Assembly (NCBI GenBank): GCA_013399875.1
Contig: VXAZ01002109.1
Coordinates: forward strand, 1,547,901-1,611,900
DNA length: 64,000 nucleotides
Source of the DNA: Gymnorhina tibicen
Taxonomy: Eukaryota; Chordata; Aves; Passeriformes; Artamidae
Direction: 5' to 3'
The notes below the pieces were generated by a model that saw only the letters and a list, made by a program, of their open reading frames with translations, did not search any database and was not told where the DNA came from. Made by a program: the position numbers and the translations under genes. This document shows, one piece after another, positions 22,995 through 34,914 of this stretch (positions are counted from its first letter, which is position 1; every line of letters starts with the position of its first letter).

Positions 22995-25079
22995 GCAGCA
23001 TAATTGGTATCATTACTGTATTAAAATCCAAAAGACAAAACTGGCATTGACTGTAATGAGACAATTTAATAGGAAACAATGATCTTAAGAGTAGTTAAAA
23101 TAGATACATATCATAAAAGTAAGTATAAAGAACTAGAGCTTCAATGAAAAATAATTTAAAAACTAATTACAGAAGTTAGTCTTAAAGAAGGTATTAGTAA
23201 AAATAAGTACTGTTCTGCGAACACAATTTTCTCTTTAATCTTCATCTGACCCTCTCAAGATATGACAATTTACTGTAATTAATTATATTTTCAGGTAATT
23301 TTCTGTAAATTACTGATATAATGTAGTATGCAATTGTTAATATCTCTATGACTTTACAGAGATGACTTGTACAGCCAACTTTAACCATGCACACTTATTA
23401 ATTTAATTTTTTATTAGAATGGAAATGTTTAATTAGAGAACCAATACCTAACACTGATATCAAGGAAATGAAATGTCATCCTTTGGTATAACTAAACTGC
23501 AGGTTTCAGAACACAGGACAAGTGATCCCTGAAACACAGTATAATTGGATGCTGCTGCATCTCTTGTTTCAAGATATTAATACATGCTTCAGGATATGAA
23601 GGACTTTCCTTCTATTAGTGTCTCTGCATGCAATAGTTTGGAAAGGAGAATAATGCACACCCATTAGTTTTGAACTCTCCCCAATTTTTTATTTACTCTC
23701 TGGGAAATCACTCCACTTCTGGTCACTATTACAAAGCTGTGATAATGAAAATTTTTGGATTACTGAATTGCTTTTTAGAGATTTATGGTGGCTGAGTAGG
23801 ATTGAACCCTACATTTATCAGCCTAGACTCAGTAGTTAATAAATGGATTTTGCTGATTGCCTATTCCCAATATAGAGTTAGAGATTAACATGACAGAATA
23901 AACATAAAACTTTATTTGAAATTAGTAGAAAGAAATTAAAAGAGTGAATGCGTATTAGCAATGAAACAAAAATGTGTGTGGTAAATGAAGAACAAGAAAG
24001 GAACTAAAAAAATATATATTTTAACATGAGAAGAACAAGTAGTGGTTTTTTAAGGATTAAGATGTACATTGGACCCCAACAAAAAGAAAAAAAAAATCAC
24101 TTCAAAGGAAAGGAAATCTCATCAGAAAGTTTATTTTAATCTCTCTTTCATAGGAGTTATCTTTTATCTTGTGTAAATCCTCCCTATCTCAGTATGCTTA
24201 GAAATGCTGGGAAATACCTTGCCTTGTGCCTTTGTCAAGATTTAGTGAAATTTAAAACTTTGGAGAGTTTTGAGGGTGTGGTTGGTGGCAGGGGACATGG
24301 TATTCAAGTAAAGAGGTAGAAATTGAGGAGTTCAGAGTGGGGATTGATAACTGAAATACTGACTCCCGCTTTTAGGGTTTTAAGGGAGGGCACATGAAGG
24401 AGAAGTTTCACATTTCAGATGCATTTGCATACTCCAAAGTAAAGTCAGAACATGGATTTGGTCAGTGAACTAAAGCTCAAAACGTTTGGGAATTCAGCAG
24501 GTGCAGCTCCTTGTAGCAATCTGTGCAACATCCATGAAGGAGCAACGCACAAATACCATCAAATGGGAAAAAAGAATGATGATGTTTGCTAGGAAAAAGC
24601 AAAAATTTTGAGCATACGCATTGAGAACACAACAAAAACAAGATGCAAAAACATGTATTATAGAATCTAGAAAATTTGCAATTTGCAACACTAAAAAACT
24701 CAGAGGTGCAAAAATTTAAATGCAGAAAGATTTCGAAAGAGTGCAGAGCATCAAATTAGGGCAATTTAATTAGGAGAGGAGTGGGGAGGGGCAGGGTGGA
24801 GGGAAGGGAAGGGAAGGAGGGGAGAGGAGAGGAGAGGAAGAGTTCACACAGCAGTTATGCTTTCACAAATTGAGCTACCTGTAAATAGAATGCTAGCTGT
24901 GTAGTAATAATGTCTTTTCAATTTTTTTCCTCCTGGTTTTCAAAAAGAAGAAAATGAAAAGGTCAGAAAGGTCAATACAGAAAGAGCTACAATAAGTCCT
25001 CAACAGGAGAGGGTCATTCAAAGGATCTAAACCATATATAAGGACTGGAAGTATTACAAAATGAAGTTAAGCCACTGTG
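22995..25079. other. Unassigned AT-rich stretch ending in a purine run
   Basis: Nothing is recognised beyond the purine-rich simple repeat listed separately at 24779-24842. The segment from about 23890 to 25080 is strongly A/G-biased on the plus strand. Confidence 0.4.
24779..24842 (+). repeat. Purine-rich simple repeat (GGGAA / GGAGA)
   Basis: About 64 bp, almost pure purine, made of GGGAAGGGAAGGGAAGG followed by GGAGAGGAGAGGAGAG. It uses the same GGGAA unit as the large satellite at 29.4-29.9 kb and could form a triplex or G-quadruplex. Confidence 0.85.
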
Positions 25080-25310
25080 AAATAAAGGAAAGAGAAGCAA
25101 AGGCAGAGAATGACAGGAAGATTGCACCAGAGGTTAAGATAAATTATAAGAAATGTTTCAAGTAAATAGAGAACAAAAGGTCAGCAGAGGAGACGACAGG
25201 AACTCTAACAGATAAGAATAATTTATTGACATAAGGGTTGACAATTCTGGGAAGAAATAGATGAATCCTCTTTGCAGTGTTCACTGAGAAGGCCAGGGAG
25301 CAGAAGCTAG
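25080..25310 (+). mobile_element. Probable CR1 ORF2 scrap (linker between endonuclease and RT)
   Basis: With frame changes, the plus strand gives RKIAPEVKINYKKCFK, then ENKRSAEETTGTLTDKNNLL, then FAVFTEKAREQ. The order and spacing resemble the CR1 ORF2 linker, where the family has a Lys-rich KxNKKxF segment, a KRK...GPL segment and then NAFFASVF. Stops interrupt it. The call rests on this pattern and is tentative. An 83-codon frame follows (25277-25528) but changes away from CR1-like sequence after about residue 14. Confidence 0.4.
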
Positions 25311-25725
25311 CAGAGATAATAGATGTGCTTCTACCTGTCTCCCGCTGGGAAAGAAGAAATGCGGACAGAAATCAGGATCCCTTCAGAACAGGTCACCAAA
25401 TTACAGCTGCCTCCTCCCTGGCCACTATCTCTCCAGCATTTATGCAATGCTTTTCTTTGTATCTCCTGCCATGCGATACACTCTCCCAAAGCTTTTCTTG
25501 CCTCTTTGTTGGCACAAGTCAGCTCTGACACACACTACAAATTTGCCACAGAGGCTCAAATCTCTTAAATTTGTAGCTGCAGTAGCTGTCTCCATCTGCC
25601 TGCATCTTACTTGTGACTTACAAAATAGTGACTACTTTTGCGAGTTACAGTCTGCCTTCATAGTAGCCATGTTCTGCTTTCAATGAATTTGGCAGACCGC
25701 CTTGAAAGACACTGTTTGAAGAAAG

Positions 25726-26100
25726 ATGCCACACAGAAAAAAAATGTTAAAAAGTGGCCTGGATTACAGACCAGATGAGGTCTATTATTTAGAGCTGTTA
25801 TTTAGAGGGAAGAATGAAGAATACTCCCTGAAGACAATGGTGATGACATATGGTATATTTCAATACATTCGTAAAGAGTTGTTTGTGATGGATTTCAATT
25901 TAGAAAGATGTAAAGAAAATGCCTACATTTCTTTGGTTCTCCTCATATCAGGAGAAGATGAGACTTTTGAATATTTGAAAAGCTCTCATGACAACCTTGC
26001 TCAAGCCATAGAGATGCCACTGAAACAGGTGCAATATAGTTGCATTAAATTATATCTCTTTCTTACTAAGGATTCCTGGGCATATTGTACTCTATTGTAA
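25726..26100 (+). other. Unassigned 124-codon open frame before a poly-A run
   Basis: The frame opens two codons after a TGA. Its mixed, charged composition (for example LDYRPDEVYYLELLF and YIRKELFVMDFNLERC) looks more protein-like than most frames here. It has no signal peptide, membrane segment or motif I recognise. A GT that could act as a splice donor (CAG|GTGCAA) lies at 26029, after residue 101, and a run of 15-16 A follows the stop. It could be a relic of a gene or retroelement, or chance: at this AT content a few frames of this length are expected in 64 kb. Confidence 0.15.
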
Positions 26101-26115
26101 AAAAAAAAAAAAAAG
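26098..26115 (+). repeat. Poly-A run
   Basis: A single run of about 16 A directly after the stop codon of the frame at 25726-26100. It may mark a retroposed 3' end, but no clear target duplication was found. Confidence 0.7.
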
Positions 26116-29100
26116 ATGATAAACTAATGGTTAAAACATCAGGGAAATTTATTACCAGGTCAAGAAAACTTAGAGCAGAATTTCAACATTTTGATATAAA
26201 TAAGCATGGTAGGCCTATTTCAAGACTCAAAATCAGATTAATCTAAATGCAGTGCCTTCAGTATGACAAGAAGTCACTTGCAATTTTTTCTAGTAAATGT
26301 GAGATCAAATCTTTCTTGTGTTTTTAGTATCTTTTACTATAATATTTGAGCTAAATAATTTTTTTTAAATGATGACAATCAATATAGCATATATAATTTA
26401 CATTAAATTTTTTTATTTTATTTTATTTTTTCTCTTACTTTAATGGTTCTGCTAAGTCAAATAATTTTCAAACTGAAGAGCTATAAATTATTGTACAAGT
26501 TAACATTAGGAATTTAGTTTTCAATAAGTAATGAAAAATAGCTCTAGTGGAAAGAAAAGAAGATACGTTATTCAAGTATTTCAAAGCTATTGGTACTCTC
26601 AGTTTTACAGTAAGGATGTACACATTTCTTTTCCCTATTTTCTGTTCATTTCTTACCTCACTTCTCTCAACTATCCTTTGTTTTCTTACTTATTATGGCA
26701 CCTGTGTTTAGCTGTATCATATATGTTGCCTATTAGATTGCAGAAGTACTTAATTTGACTTCCAGATATATTTTATCTTTACTGTAAAGTAACTTTCAGA
26801 CTTTTTGTTGAAAATTCCGTCTTCTGAACTTTTCTGTTGTGTATTGTACAGAATTACTGAAAACCTGTTATAATGACACAAAAACTGAAATGTAATACTG
26901 ATATGGCTGGCAAATCTAAGGTATTTTTTAAAAAACAGTCTCTATAACTTTATTTCAAATTATAAAAACATTTTTTAAAAAACAAGATGCAGGCCTGTAA
27001 ACACAATTTTTTTGTTGTTTTCTTTCTTATTTAGATACCTTCATCAATAGTGAATCTTGCAGTTGTCTTCAGCATAATTAAGAATTCTGGAAGCTCTGTC
27101 TGTAGCTTGGGATTTGCATGGTGCCTTATAAATGGAAAATGATACATGTCTAAGTATCAGTGATCCTGGATTTAGCCTTCCAAAGACAGTCCTTGGTGTC
27201 TTCAAAGTGATTATGTTCATAGGTTCGGGACACTCTAAAATTATGTTTACGTCTTAACTTGAGTCAGTGCCCTATGTTTCAGAGGGAAGAAATGCTTGGA
27301 GGGGTTGCTTTCAAAAATTAAAATAAAAACATACAGAGACTCAGGAAAAAAAGAAAGAATAATCCTGTGTAAATATTTTCCAATTTATACTTAATACATT
27401 ACTAGTGGACATAATGGAAAAAATGGCTGCTGGGCATGACTTTATACTAAAACCCTGCGATTCACAGGGTTGGTGGTTGTCTTCTGTGCTGTGCTTAATC
27501 ATGCTGCCCTGATGCCTTAGGGAATGACAGAAGAGACTGTAGCCCAGCAGAAGGAGGGGTTTTAGTAGGTTCTGTACTGAATGCCAGTCAAAGGCAGTCA
27601 AGCTGTCTCAAAAATGCATACTTTGACCTGGGATATAATATCATCTCTTTCAGACACATGAAACAATACCTTTTTCCTCTTCTGTACCAGATCTTAGCTG
27701 AAATGCCTGCTCTGGTATTAGGATCCCCATTGCAGGAAGATTGTGGACAAACAAAAAAGCTCCGTACAGAGAAGTAGGATTAATCTGATTTTTTTAAAGG
27801 AAGGAAACATATGCATTGGGGCTTTTCAGTCTTGAGATGAGAAAACTATGGCAAGATCAGAGCCATAGTGAGGGAAAATTGTTTTGAATGCTGTTTAAGC
27901 CATAAAAGAGCTGTGACACCTCTGAGTGAGCGTAAAGGAACCCAGGACTCGGCTCCCTGCATACTTGGAAACTGGCGAAGTTACATACAGGGTAGCTACT
28001 GCTGAGGACCATGGAAGTGGGAGCAAGAGCTTCACTGGGAAAACCAGTGAACCACAGGCAAAACCTCTCATATTTTAAAGGCCTGCAAAGTTTGTAGAAA
28101 TGTGTTAGATATTACAAGGAAATAAGCTGTTCTCCAAATCCACTATGGATAAGATACAAAAATGAGTTAAAATTGTCAAAAAAAAGTGTGTTCTGACCAA
28201 ACATAAACAGAATGCATTATTTATGTGTAGACTAGCAGATGTCCAGCTAGACAGTAACAAATGTTTTCTAAGCAATAGAATGTACTGCTTAGCAGGGATC
28301 ATGGAATTTTTTTCCAAGAACATTTTTTAAAGGATAATTCAGAGAAAAACCTGTTTTGAATAGTGTTGAATTAATAATTGATGTTGCTCTGGGACAGAGA
28401 GATTGATTTAATGGCTTATTTTGATTAGAGTAGATATTCTATTGTATATACCCTGGGAATCATTCTATTGCTGCAAGGTAAGTGGCAAGAATTGATCTAC
28501 CATTCTTTCAAAGTATTTTTCATTAAGCATAGCACTGTATGTTCAAGATATGACAAGCTTTTAATGAAATACTTAGACATACTTTTTGTGTTTTGGTTAC
28601 TTTCACAGTGTTCAAATTTTTAAATTGGGATAGATAATGCTCTGTAAAGCAAACAACCTGTGGTAAGAGTTTTTAAAAACATTCATCCCAATGGTAAATA
28701 CCATCAACTATTGGTATTGTGGGGGAACAGTGATGACATAATATCAATCCATAATCATAGAATCAACCAGAAAAATAGTGTCTGATTACTCATCCTACAT
28801 GTTTTAAGCAGGGAATTTATATACATATGCCAAGACAAGAATTATCACCCCTGTATTTTAACAATGCTTTATTTAATATTGTACTCACATGTACGCAAAC
28901 CCTTTGAAGCAAATTGTAACACATTGTTTGCACGTGGTTTCATAGCCCATTCTTTCATTAACTTACTTAGTTTGAAAGCACAACCAACAGAGATATGCAC
29001 TCAAATCAACCATATGACCAGATAAAACATTATCGTTGCAGTTGATCATTAGACACGCACAGTCCACGTCCTTCTGATGTAAATTTGAGGTACTGTTGCA

Positions 29101-29353
29101 CAAATTGCACACTTGTTTCTGTTAATAGTCTACCCAAATTTTAACCACAGAAAATCCATGTTTGTGTTCAAGTAAAGGCAACAGAGACCTGGATGCTACA
29201 GAGCTGTTTTGACTAAACTGTCTCTCAGGAGACCAGAAATCTGCTGTGGTTAAAAGATTTGCTGTTAACCAATTTCTCCCATCCACTTACTGCGTGTAGG
29301 CATTTCATCTCTATCAGGATGCACTTGGGTGCCTGAATCTCCCTTCCATCAGT
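26116..29353. other. Unassigned AT-rich stretch
   Basis: No gene or named repeat. It includes a TTTTA-type run near 26405-26435. A slightly GC-richer patch at about 27900-28060 has several CpG sites but I cannot assign it. Confidence 0.4.
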
Positions 29354-29904
29354 GGAAAGGGAAGGGAAGGGAAGGTTTGGGAAGGGAAGGTTTGGGAAGG
29401 GAAGGGAAGGGAAGGTTTGGGAAGGTTTGGGAAGGTTTGGGAAGGTTTGGGAAGGTTTGGGAAGGGAAGGTTTGGGAAGGNNNNNNNNNNNNNNNNNNNN
29501 NNNNNNNNNNNNNNNNNNNNNNNNNNNNNNNNNNNNNNNNNNNNNNNNNNNNNNNNNNNNNNNNNNNNNNNNNNNNNNNNNNNNNNNNNNNNNNNNNNNN
29601 NNNNNNNNNNNNNNNNNNNNNNNNNNNNNNNNNNNNNNNNNNNNNNNNNNNNNNNNNNNNNNNNNNNNNNNNNNNNNNNNNNNNNNNNNNNNNNNNNNNN
29701 NNNNNNNNNNNNNNNNNNNNNNNNNNNNNNNNNNNNNNNNNNNNNNNNNNNNNNGGGAAGGGAAGGGAAGGGAAGGGAAGGGAAGGGAAGGGAAGGGAAG
29801 GGAAAAGGAAAGGGAAAGGGAAAGGAAAGGAAAAGGAAAGGGAAAGGAAAGGGAAAGGAAAGGGAAAGGAAAGGGAAAGGAAAGGGAAAGGAAAGGGAAA
29901 GAAA
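29354..29904 (+). repeat. Homopurine satellite (GGGAA / GGGAAGGTTT / GGAAAGGGAAA), split by an assembly gap
   Basis: The left side (29354-29480) alternates 5-bp GGGAA units with a 10-bp form, GGGAAGGTTT. The right side (29755-29904) starts with pure GGGAA and then shifts to 11-bp GGAAAGGGAAA units. Guanine runs separated by AA fit G-quadruplex folding, and the near-perfect purine strand of the right part fits triplex (H-DNA) formation. The true length is unknown because Ns lie in the middle. The 160-210-codon frames on both strands here are low-complexity artefacts. Confidence 0.95.
29481..29754. other. Assembly gap (274 N)
   Basis: Undetermined bases inside the GGGAA-type satellite. The count need not equal the real size, since repeats like this often collapse or stall sequencing. 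Confidence 0.98.
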
Positions 29905-32327
29905 ATGAGTTGGAAGTCTAAGAAAATGGAAAGGAATAGGAGACAATGTAGTAGATGAAGCTTCTTGCTTGGATGTGGCATCTCAGGCATGAATTTTCTC
30001 CCTAGAAGAAGACCCTGAAGTATCAGGTTTCACACATCAGTCAGCAATTTTCCTGCTCTTTCTCAGTAATTACATTATAACTATTTCTCTGTTCTTCCCA
30101 TCCAATAATTGCAAGCACTGCCCCTATATGAGAAAACAAATGTTCATCTGGGCTGAACATTTATGAAAAAGATATTCCTATTTCACAGATGGGGAAATGG
30201 GAAAAATTAAAGTTCCTCTTAGGATTTTCCATGAAGTTTGTGGCAGAACTGCAAGAGGAATCTGATTTTTTCAGTCTTTAGACTTGCACAATATTTCCTG
30301 GCAAAATTTTTGGCACACTGAGTGAGAAATACTGTCGTCATATGAATGGATGGAAATTTCCAAGGAACAAGTTGTTTCTTTCACTATTACATAGGGATAA
30401 GTAATTACAGAAGATATACAGCCTCTACACAATTATAGTCTCATCTTTCTTGGTTTTTTTGCTTTACCCCATCAATGCTTCTCAAATACATTATTAGACC
30501 TAAAGGACCAATTCTAATATACAGAGTAAAAAGGTGAATTAACATGATGAAAACTCTTGCTGCTGTTTTGCTGTGCTCTGACAGATATTTAACCTGAGGG
30601 GAAAAAAATTAAATGGCAAACTAAAAAAAAATTTTTCCCAGTTTGAGTAGATCACATAGAGAGGAAATAAAGCTTCTTGGAGACATAATCTTGGATGCCA
30701 ATATTCATAAATGGAGAAATCCCAGGGTAAAATTTTTCCTCAATGTTTCCAGGGATGGAGGCCTTACTGCTTCTGGATGTTCCTCCCCAGAAAATCAAAA
30801 CCTTCATCTGTTTGTGTGCCTTTTGCATTACCCAAGCAAACTCCATGAGTTTCAAAGGAGATTTCATTGCTGCTGTCATTATGCTGTAACACTGAAGCTT
30901 TTGAAAGTTTCTCTCCAGAAGCTGAGGATAAATTGAGCTTAAGACTTTGTGTGTGCCTGGCAAGTAGATCGTCCATTTCTTTACTGTAGAATGCTTGCTC
31001 CCACAGGCAAAGTTGTCTGTAGCTATCAATATACTCATTTTCACTCCTATTAACTGTATGTATTTAGAAGGAATTAACTATTGTAGTTGTTATTTATTAC
31101 TGCCAATAATATCTTACTTACTTAAGTTGGAATTTGACTTCTAGCATTCCGAAAACCAGCAAGCATTGCAGAAGAAAAAATATTCTGACCAAACTAGGGT
31201 TGCTTGTACAGCCACCTTTTGTTACCTGAGTGCAGCCCTTACAAAAGCTCTGCCCCAAAATTGTAAGTGTACTCATCCCACATGAATGTTAAAAAACAGC
31301 AAATAAGCATTGCCAGATGTGTCTGAAACTGCATTGGCAGTATGTGTAAAACACTACTGTAACATTTGCTGCACAAGAGACATAGAAGAGTTCCTACCCC
31401 GGTATCAAGATAAGTAGAGAGCAAGCAGAAATTTGATTTTTTGGAGAAGTACCAATGGATTAATGCTTGATAGTAGGTTTATTTTCGAAGCAGAGCCACT
31501 ATGCTTAATTAAACTCTTTCTTTCAAAATTCAATTCAGATATGAAGTTTGTATTGGAGTATGTTTGAAGGGTCATGTTTTAGCTTTTCATTTAGGAAAAA
31601 CATTAATATACTCTTCTATCTTCTTTCCCATTTCCTGAAAAATGTAATGTCTTACCTTTGAGATCATTGATTTAGTACCAATTAGCATGTAAATCAGTCA
31701 ACAGGTACAAAAGTTACTGGGTGGAAAGGACCGTCTGCAGATGGACATATCCACAAGCAGAATGACTGTAAAAATCACTTGTGGATTTTCACTTGTTACT
31801 TTGCTGTGCCTTAAATTAGACCTCCCCTAATGGGGGAGGAGTTTGAAGTCCTTGCCTGGAGTCCTAGAGACTAACGAGACCTTCAGCGCTTTCTGCTTTC
31901 AGATAGTTTATGAAGTCTTATCAGAGAAGTAGAGCATAGAGCAGAGAATGCAGCAGGATGTCCTGAGAGAGTCCGCAGAATGGTCCGAATGTCCCCAGTG
32001 TCCCCAGTGTCCTCAGAATCAAGGTAACACAGCCTTCTTAAAGGTAAATCATCCAATAAGAACTTAAAATGAAAGATATTTTCACTTTTCTGCCAGTGTT
32101 CAACAAATGTTTATGTCACGTATACAGGAACTGAGGAATTCTTTATCCAATCACCTTAAACAACTTTTACTGCAAAATATGGAGTAATAGAAGAAGAAGA
32201 AAGTCTAGGAACAACAACAATCCTCCATTTTGGAGTTTTTGCTTTTCATCTATTTACTGCATTAATAAACCCAAAACCTTTAGATTTTCACCCTGTGATA
32301 ACCTTACATAACATTCTATTATCTGGT
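29905..32327. other. Unassigned stretch
   Basis: No gene or named repeat. Overlapping frames on both strands at 30643-31044 (up to 130 codons) show no domain. The short tandem TGTCCCCAG, three copies with one change, lies at about 31990-32015. Confidence 0.4.
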
Positions 32328-32609
32328 TCACACCGATGTATGTTCTAATTCTTCCCAAAGAGCTGGCAGTTTTCTCCATGGACGAAGGTCAAAAACAGTA
32401 TGGTCCAGGGGGGTCAAACTCTTCAAAACAGGCAGGGAAATAGTCTCTGCATTCTGGGTTCCCACAAATGACCATGAATATTCTATTTCCATAGCTAACT
32501 GATCTGAAAGTTGCTTAAATTTCAAAGACAGCCTAGTATTATCCTCCTCATATTTGTTGTAGAGATATGTACTTGGGAGAAATGCTGATTTTTCCTTTAC
32601 TACACACTC
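32328..32609 (-). CDS. Candidate terminal coding exon of an unidentified gene (or pseudogene)
   Basis: On the minus strand a possible splice acceptor, CATCTTGGCAG, ends at 32610, preceded by a pyrimidine-leaning tract and a TCTAAC branch-like site. From 32609 an uninterrupted frame of 93 codons runs to TGA at 32328-32330, exactly in phase 0. It starts ECVVKEKSAFLPS and ends PALWEELEHTSV. The composition is that of a soluble protein: many E, K and D, three W, a helix-prone stretch around LSLKFKQLSDQLAMEIEY, and no low complexity. There is no ATG-led full gene; the frame stays open upstream only to about 32680. I recognise no family, and it does not look like CR1 or a retroviral protein. No AATAAA lies within about 300 bp after the stop. 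It may be a last exon, an old processed copy, or a lucky open frame. Confidence 0.25.
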   Translation of the reverse strand, partial: ECVVKEKSAFLPSTYLYNKYEEDNTRLSLKFKQLSDQLAMEIEYSWSFVGTQNAETISLPVLKSLTPLDHTVFDLRPWRKLPALWEELEHTSV

Positions 32610-34305
32610 CTGCCAAGATGTAACTACTATTGACAGCGATGTAGAAGTAGATGTAAGGATACACTGAGTTAGATGTTAGATCAATACTGGATAGAACAAT
32701 GCAGAACTCAGGTATTTGCTGCAACATAGATCCTCAAAATTACATAGGGTTTTAAGTCCCCAGACAAATGATGGGAAATTTTAAAGATTGTACATACTGC
32801 TTGAATTGGGACCTGAATCCTTGTGGTTTTCTTCCCATTTGCACATCTATCCTATGCTAAATTCTGAATAGTTTGCTAGTAGCAATGACACATTTGAGTT
32901 TTTACACACATAGATCTTATTCGCAAATATTTTTTTTGCTGAAGCCACGATTAATGCTTTCTTTTGTAATAGCCTTTCATCAGATTTCATGAGTCACCAT
33001 CATTCAGATCTCTACCACAGAGTGATGGATGAAGCTGGTCGATCTCTATTACCTGGGAATTCATGGGTTGAATGTAATAAAAAAGATAGCTTTCTCAAGC
33101 ATTCCTGCAAGTCTTGTGTCTCTTTGTATCACACTTTCTGAAATAGGTGATTTTTATTTTAGGTTTGCTTACAGGCTAAGGGCACAGCAACAATCTATTT
33201 AACCAGCTGATCTTTTCATGTTACATTAGAAAATAAATTGCTCAATATTTAAATTAGCAAACTACACTTTTTTTTGGAGTCATGGTCAATATGCTTACAC
33301 AGAACAGCATTAATTGTGTCTGCATTATGTTGGCAGTGTAGTCAATCTTTAAATGCAAATACCTATCAGATGTACAATGTGTGATAAAACAAAAGTGGCC
33401 TCTAAATTATACACCTTTGAGAATCACAAAGGATCCAAAATCTGGGACTTGGAGCCTATGATCCCTGTGCAATGCCTGAAGAGAGTTGCATGCCTGAGAA
33501 GAAATTTGTGAGCTGCTGAGGGAGGACACTCCTAGCAACAAAGCAAAGGGGAAATGTTAAGCCTGGGGTATTTCTGAAACTCCATCTTCTCTGGAAATGA
33601 GATAATAGAGGCAAGGCTGCGGATAGATTTCTCTCTTCCCTCAAGCTTGAAACCTGAATGTACATAGAGCTATTAATTCAGGCAACAAACTGGAGTTGAT
33701 TCTTTCTTTTAAAATGAGGTTATTGATGTTTACAACTTTGAAGAGCAAATAGGAGTCCTAGATTTAATATATCCTCAGCCTTATAAGTATTCCTAGTTGT
33801 ATCTTCCAGCACTCTATGCTCCACATGGCTTGGGCTGTTGCCAGTGTTCTTAACAAAGTATTTTAACCAGGCAGCACAGAATAAGAAATTTAGAAGGCTA
33901 GGAAAGAATAACAGGAGAAGTGAATGGAACCTAAATATCAAGCTTTGTAATGAGAGAACTTTTCAATGTGCTAGTGGAATAAGAGTCTTAGGATCAGATC
34001 CCACGAGTACCCACATTTAGCTCAGGATTAGAGGGATGGCAGCTTCTCCTGATGGGGTGGAAAGTGCCACATCACTTAGCTCAACAAATAAGGAACACTG
34101 CTGTTAATAAAAGTTTGATTTGCATACCTAATTCAAATTGTCGCAAATTTGGACATAAAGAGAGGTAGAGGCTTAAAGAAAATTGTAGGTCATAATTTAG
34201 ATAACTCTATAATGTTAAACGTTTGTGTTTGTTCTCTTCTGGATGTTTTAATGTTTTTTTCTTATCTGGTCTTCATTCTGTTCAAGTATCTGCTTGTTAG
34301 GTATT
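32610..34305. other. Unassigned AT-rich stretch
   Basis: I searched by eye for upstream exons matching the candidate exon at 32328-32609 and found none convincing. No named repeat is seen. Confidence 0.35.
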
Positions 34306-34770
34306 TGCCCTAGGTTACAATATAGATGTATTTAAGTATTCTATTACCACCAGCTGTGGGCCATTAGCTGTTATCGCCTGCTAATGACCCACCCCTGATA
34401 ACAGACAATGGGCCATCAAGAAACCCCCACATGACTCATGGACTTATCTCATCCTACTGTGAGATGCTCCACCCAGGAGGGAGGAGCCAAGCATTCCCAC
34501 CTGGATATAACTTGCCCTCAGAACTGCCTAATTTAGCCCTGTCTCCTGGGTTACCAGAGGACAAAGCTATCACTGGACCTTCCATAGGATCATCGCTTCA
34601 ACTGAACTTCTTCATTTGAACTGCTACCACTACCCTAATAGGGTGTCAGGTTGTATCTGACTTTGTCAGTGCTTTTTCCTTATATTATTTCACTTGTTTC
34701 TAATTTTATTTTCCTATTAATTTAAATCCTGACTTGTGATCTCCCACTGGTTTGTTTTCAAACCAACACA
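34306..34770 (+). mobile_element. Solo LTR with 5-bp target duplication GTATT
   Basis: The element runs TGCCCTAGG...CCAACACA (465 bp) between identical GTATT copies at 34301-34305 and 34771-34775. TG...CA ends and the perfect duplication fix the limits. The body resembles an LTR I know from songbirds, with a TATA-like GGATATAACTT near 34502-34512 and a T-rich U5 end, giving plus-strand orientation. No canonical AATAAA is seen; TTTAAAT near 34720 may stand in for it. No internal retroviral sequence adjoins. A 62-codon frame at 34431-34619 is incidental. Confidence 0.83.
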
Positions 34771-34914
34771 GTATTTTAAAGTAGGGGAAAAATATAACCT
34801 TGTTTGGGACCCTGCTGTTTGTCCTAATTTTCAACATTCAAATATTGGATAAAATCATTGAATCCTTGAGCAAAACTACTAAAACAGAAGTGATTGATTT
34901 CTGCTCTGTACTTC
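34771..34914. other. Short spacer between two LTRs
   Basis: 144 bp of AT-rich sequence including the right-hand GTATT duplication. It shows no retroviral internal sequence, so the two LTRs are not the ends of one provirus; their sequences also differ. Confidence 0.7.

Noticed and set aside
28754..28775. CR1-like tail word AATCATAGAATCAACC
   Set aside because: Only the octamer-like word is present; no CR1 body follows.
29314..29990. Frames of 160-213 codons on both strands
   Set aside because: They are translations of the GGGAA satellite and the N gap.
31903..32023. Possible 121-bp plus-strand exon (pyrimidine tract and CAG before it, AAG|GTAACA after it)
   Set aside because: All three frames carry stops. 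The signals are common enough by chance, and there is no neighbouring exon.
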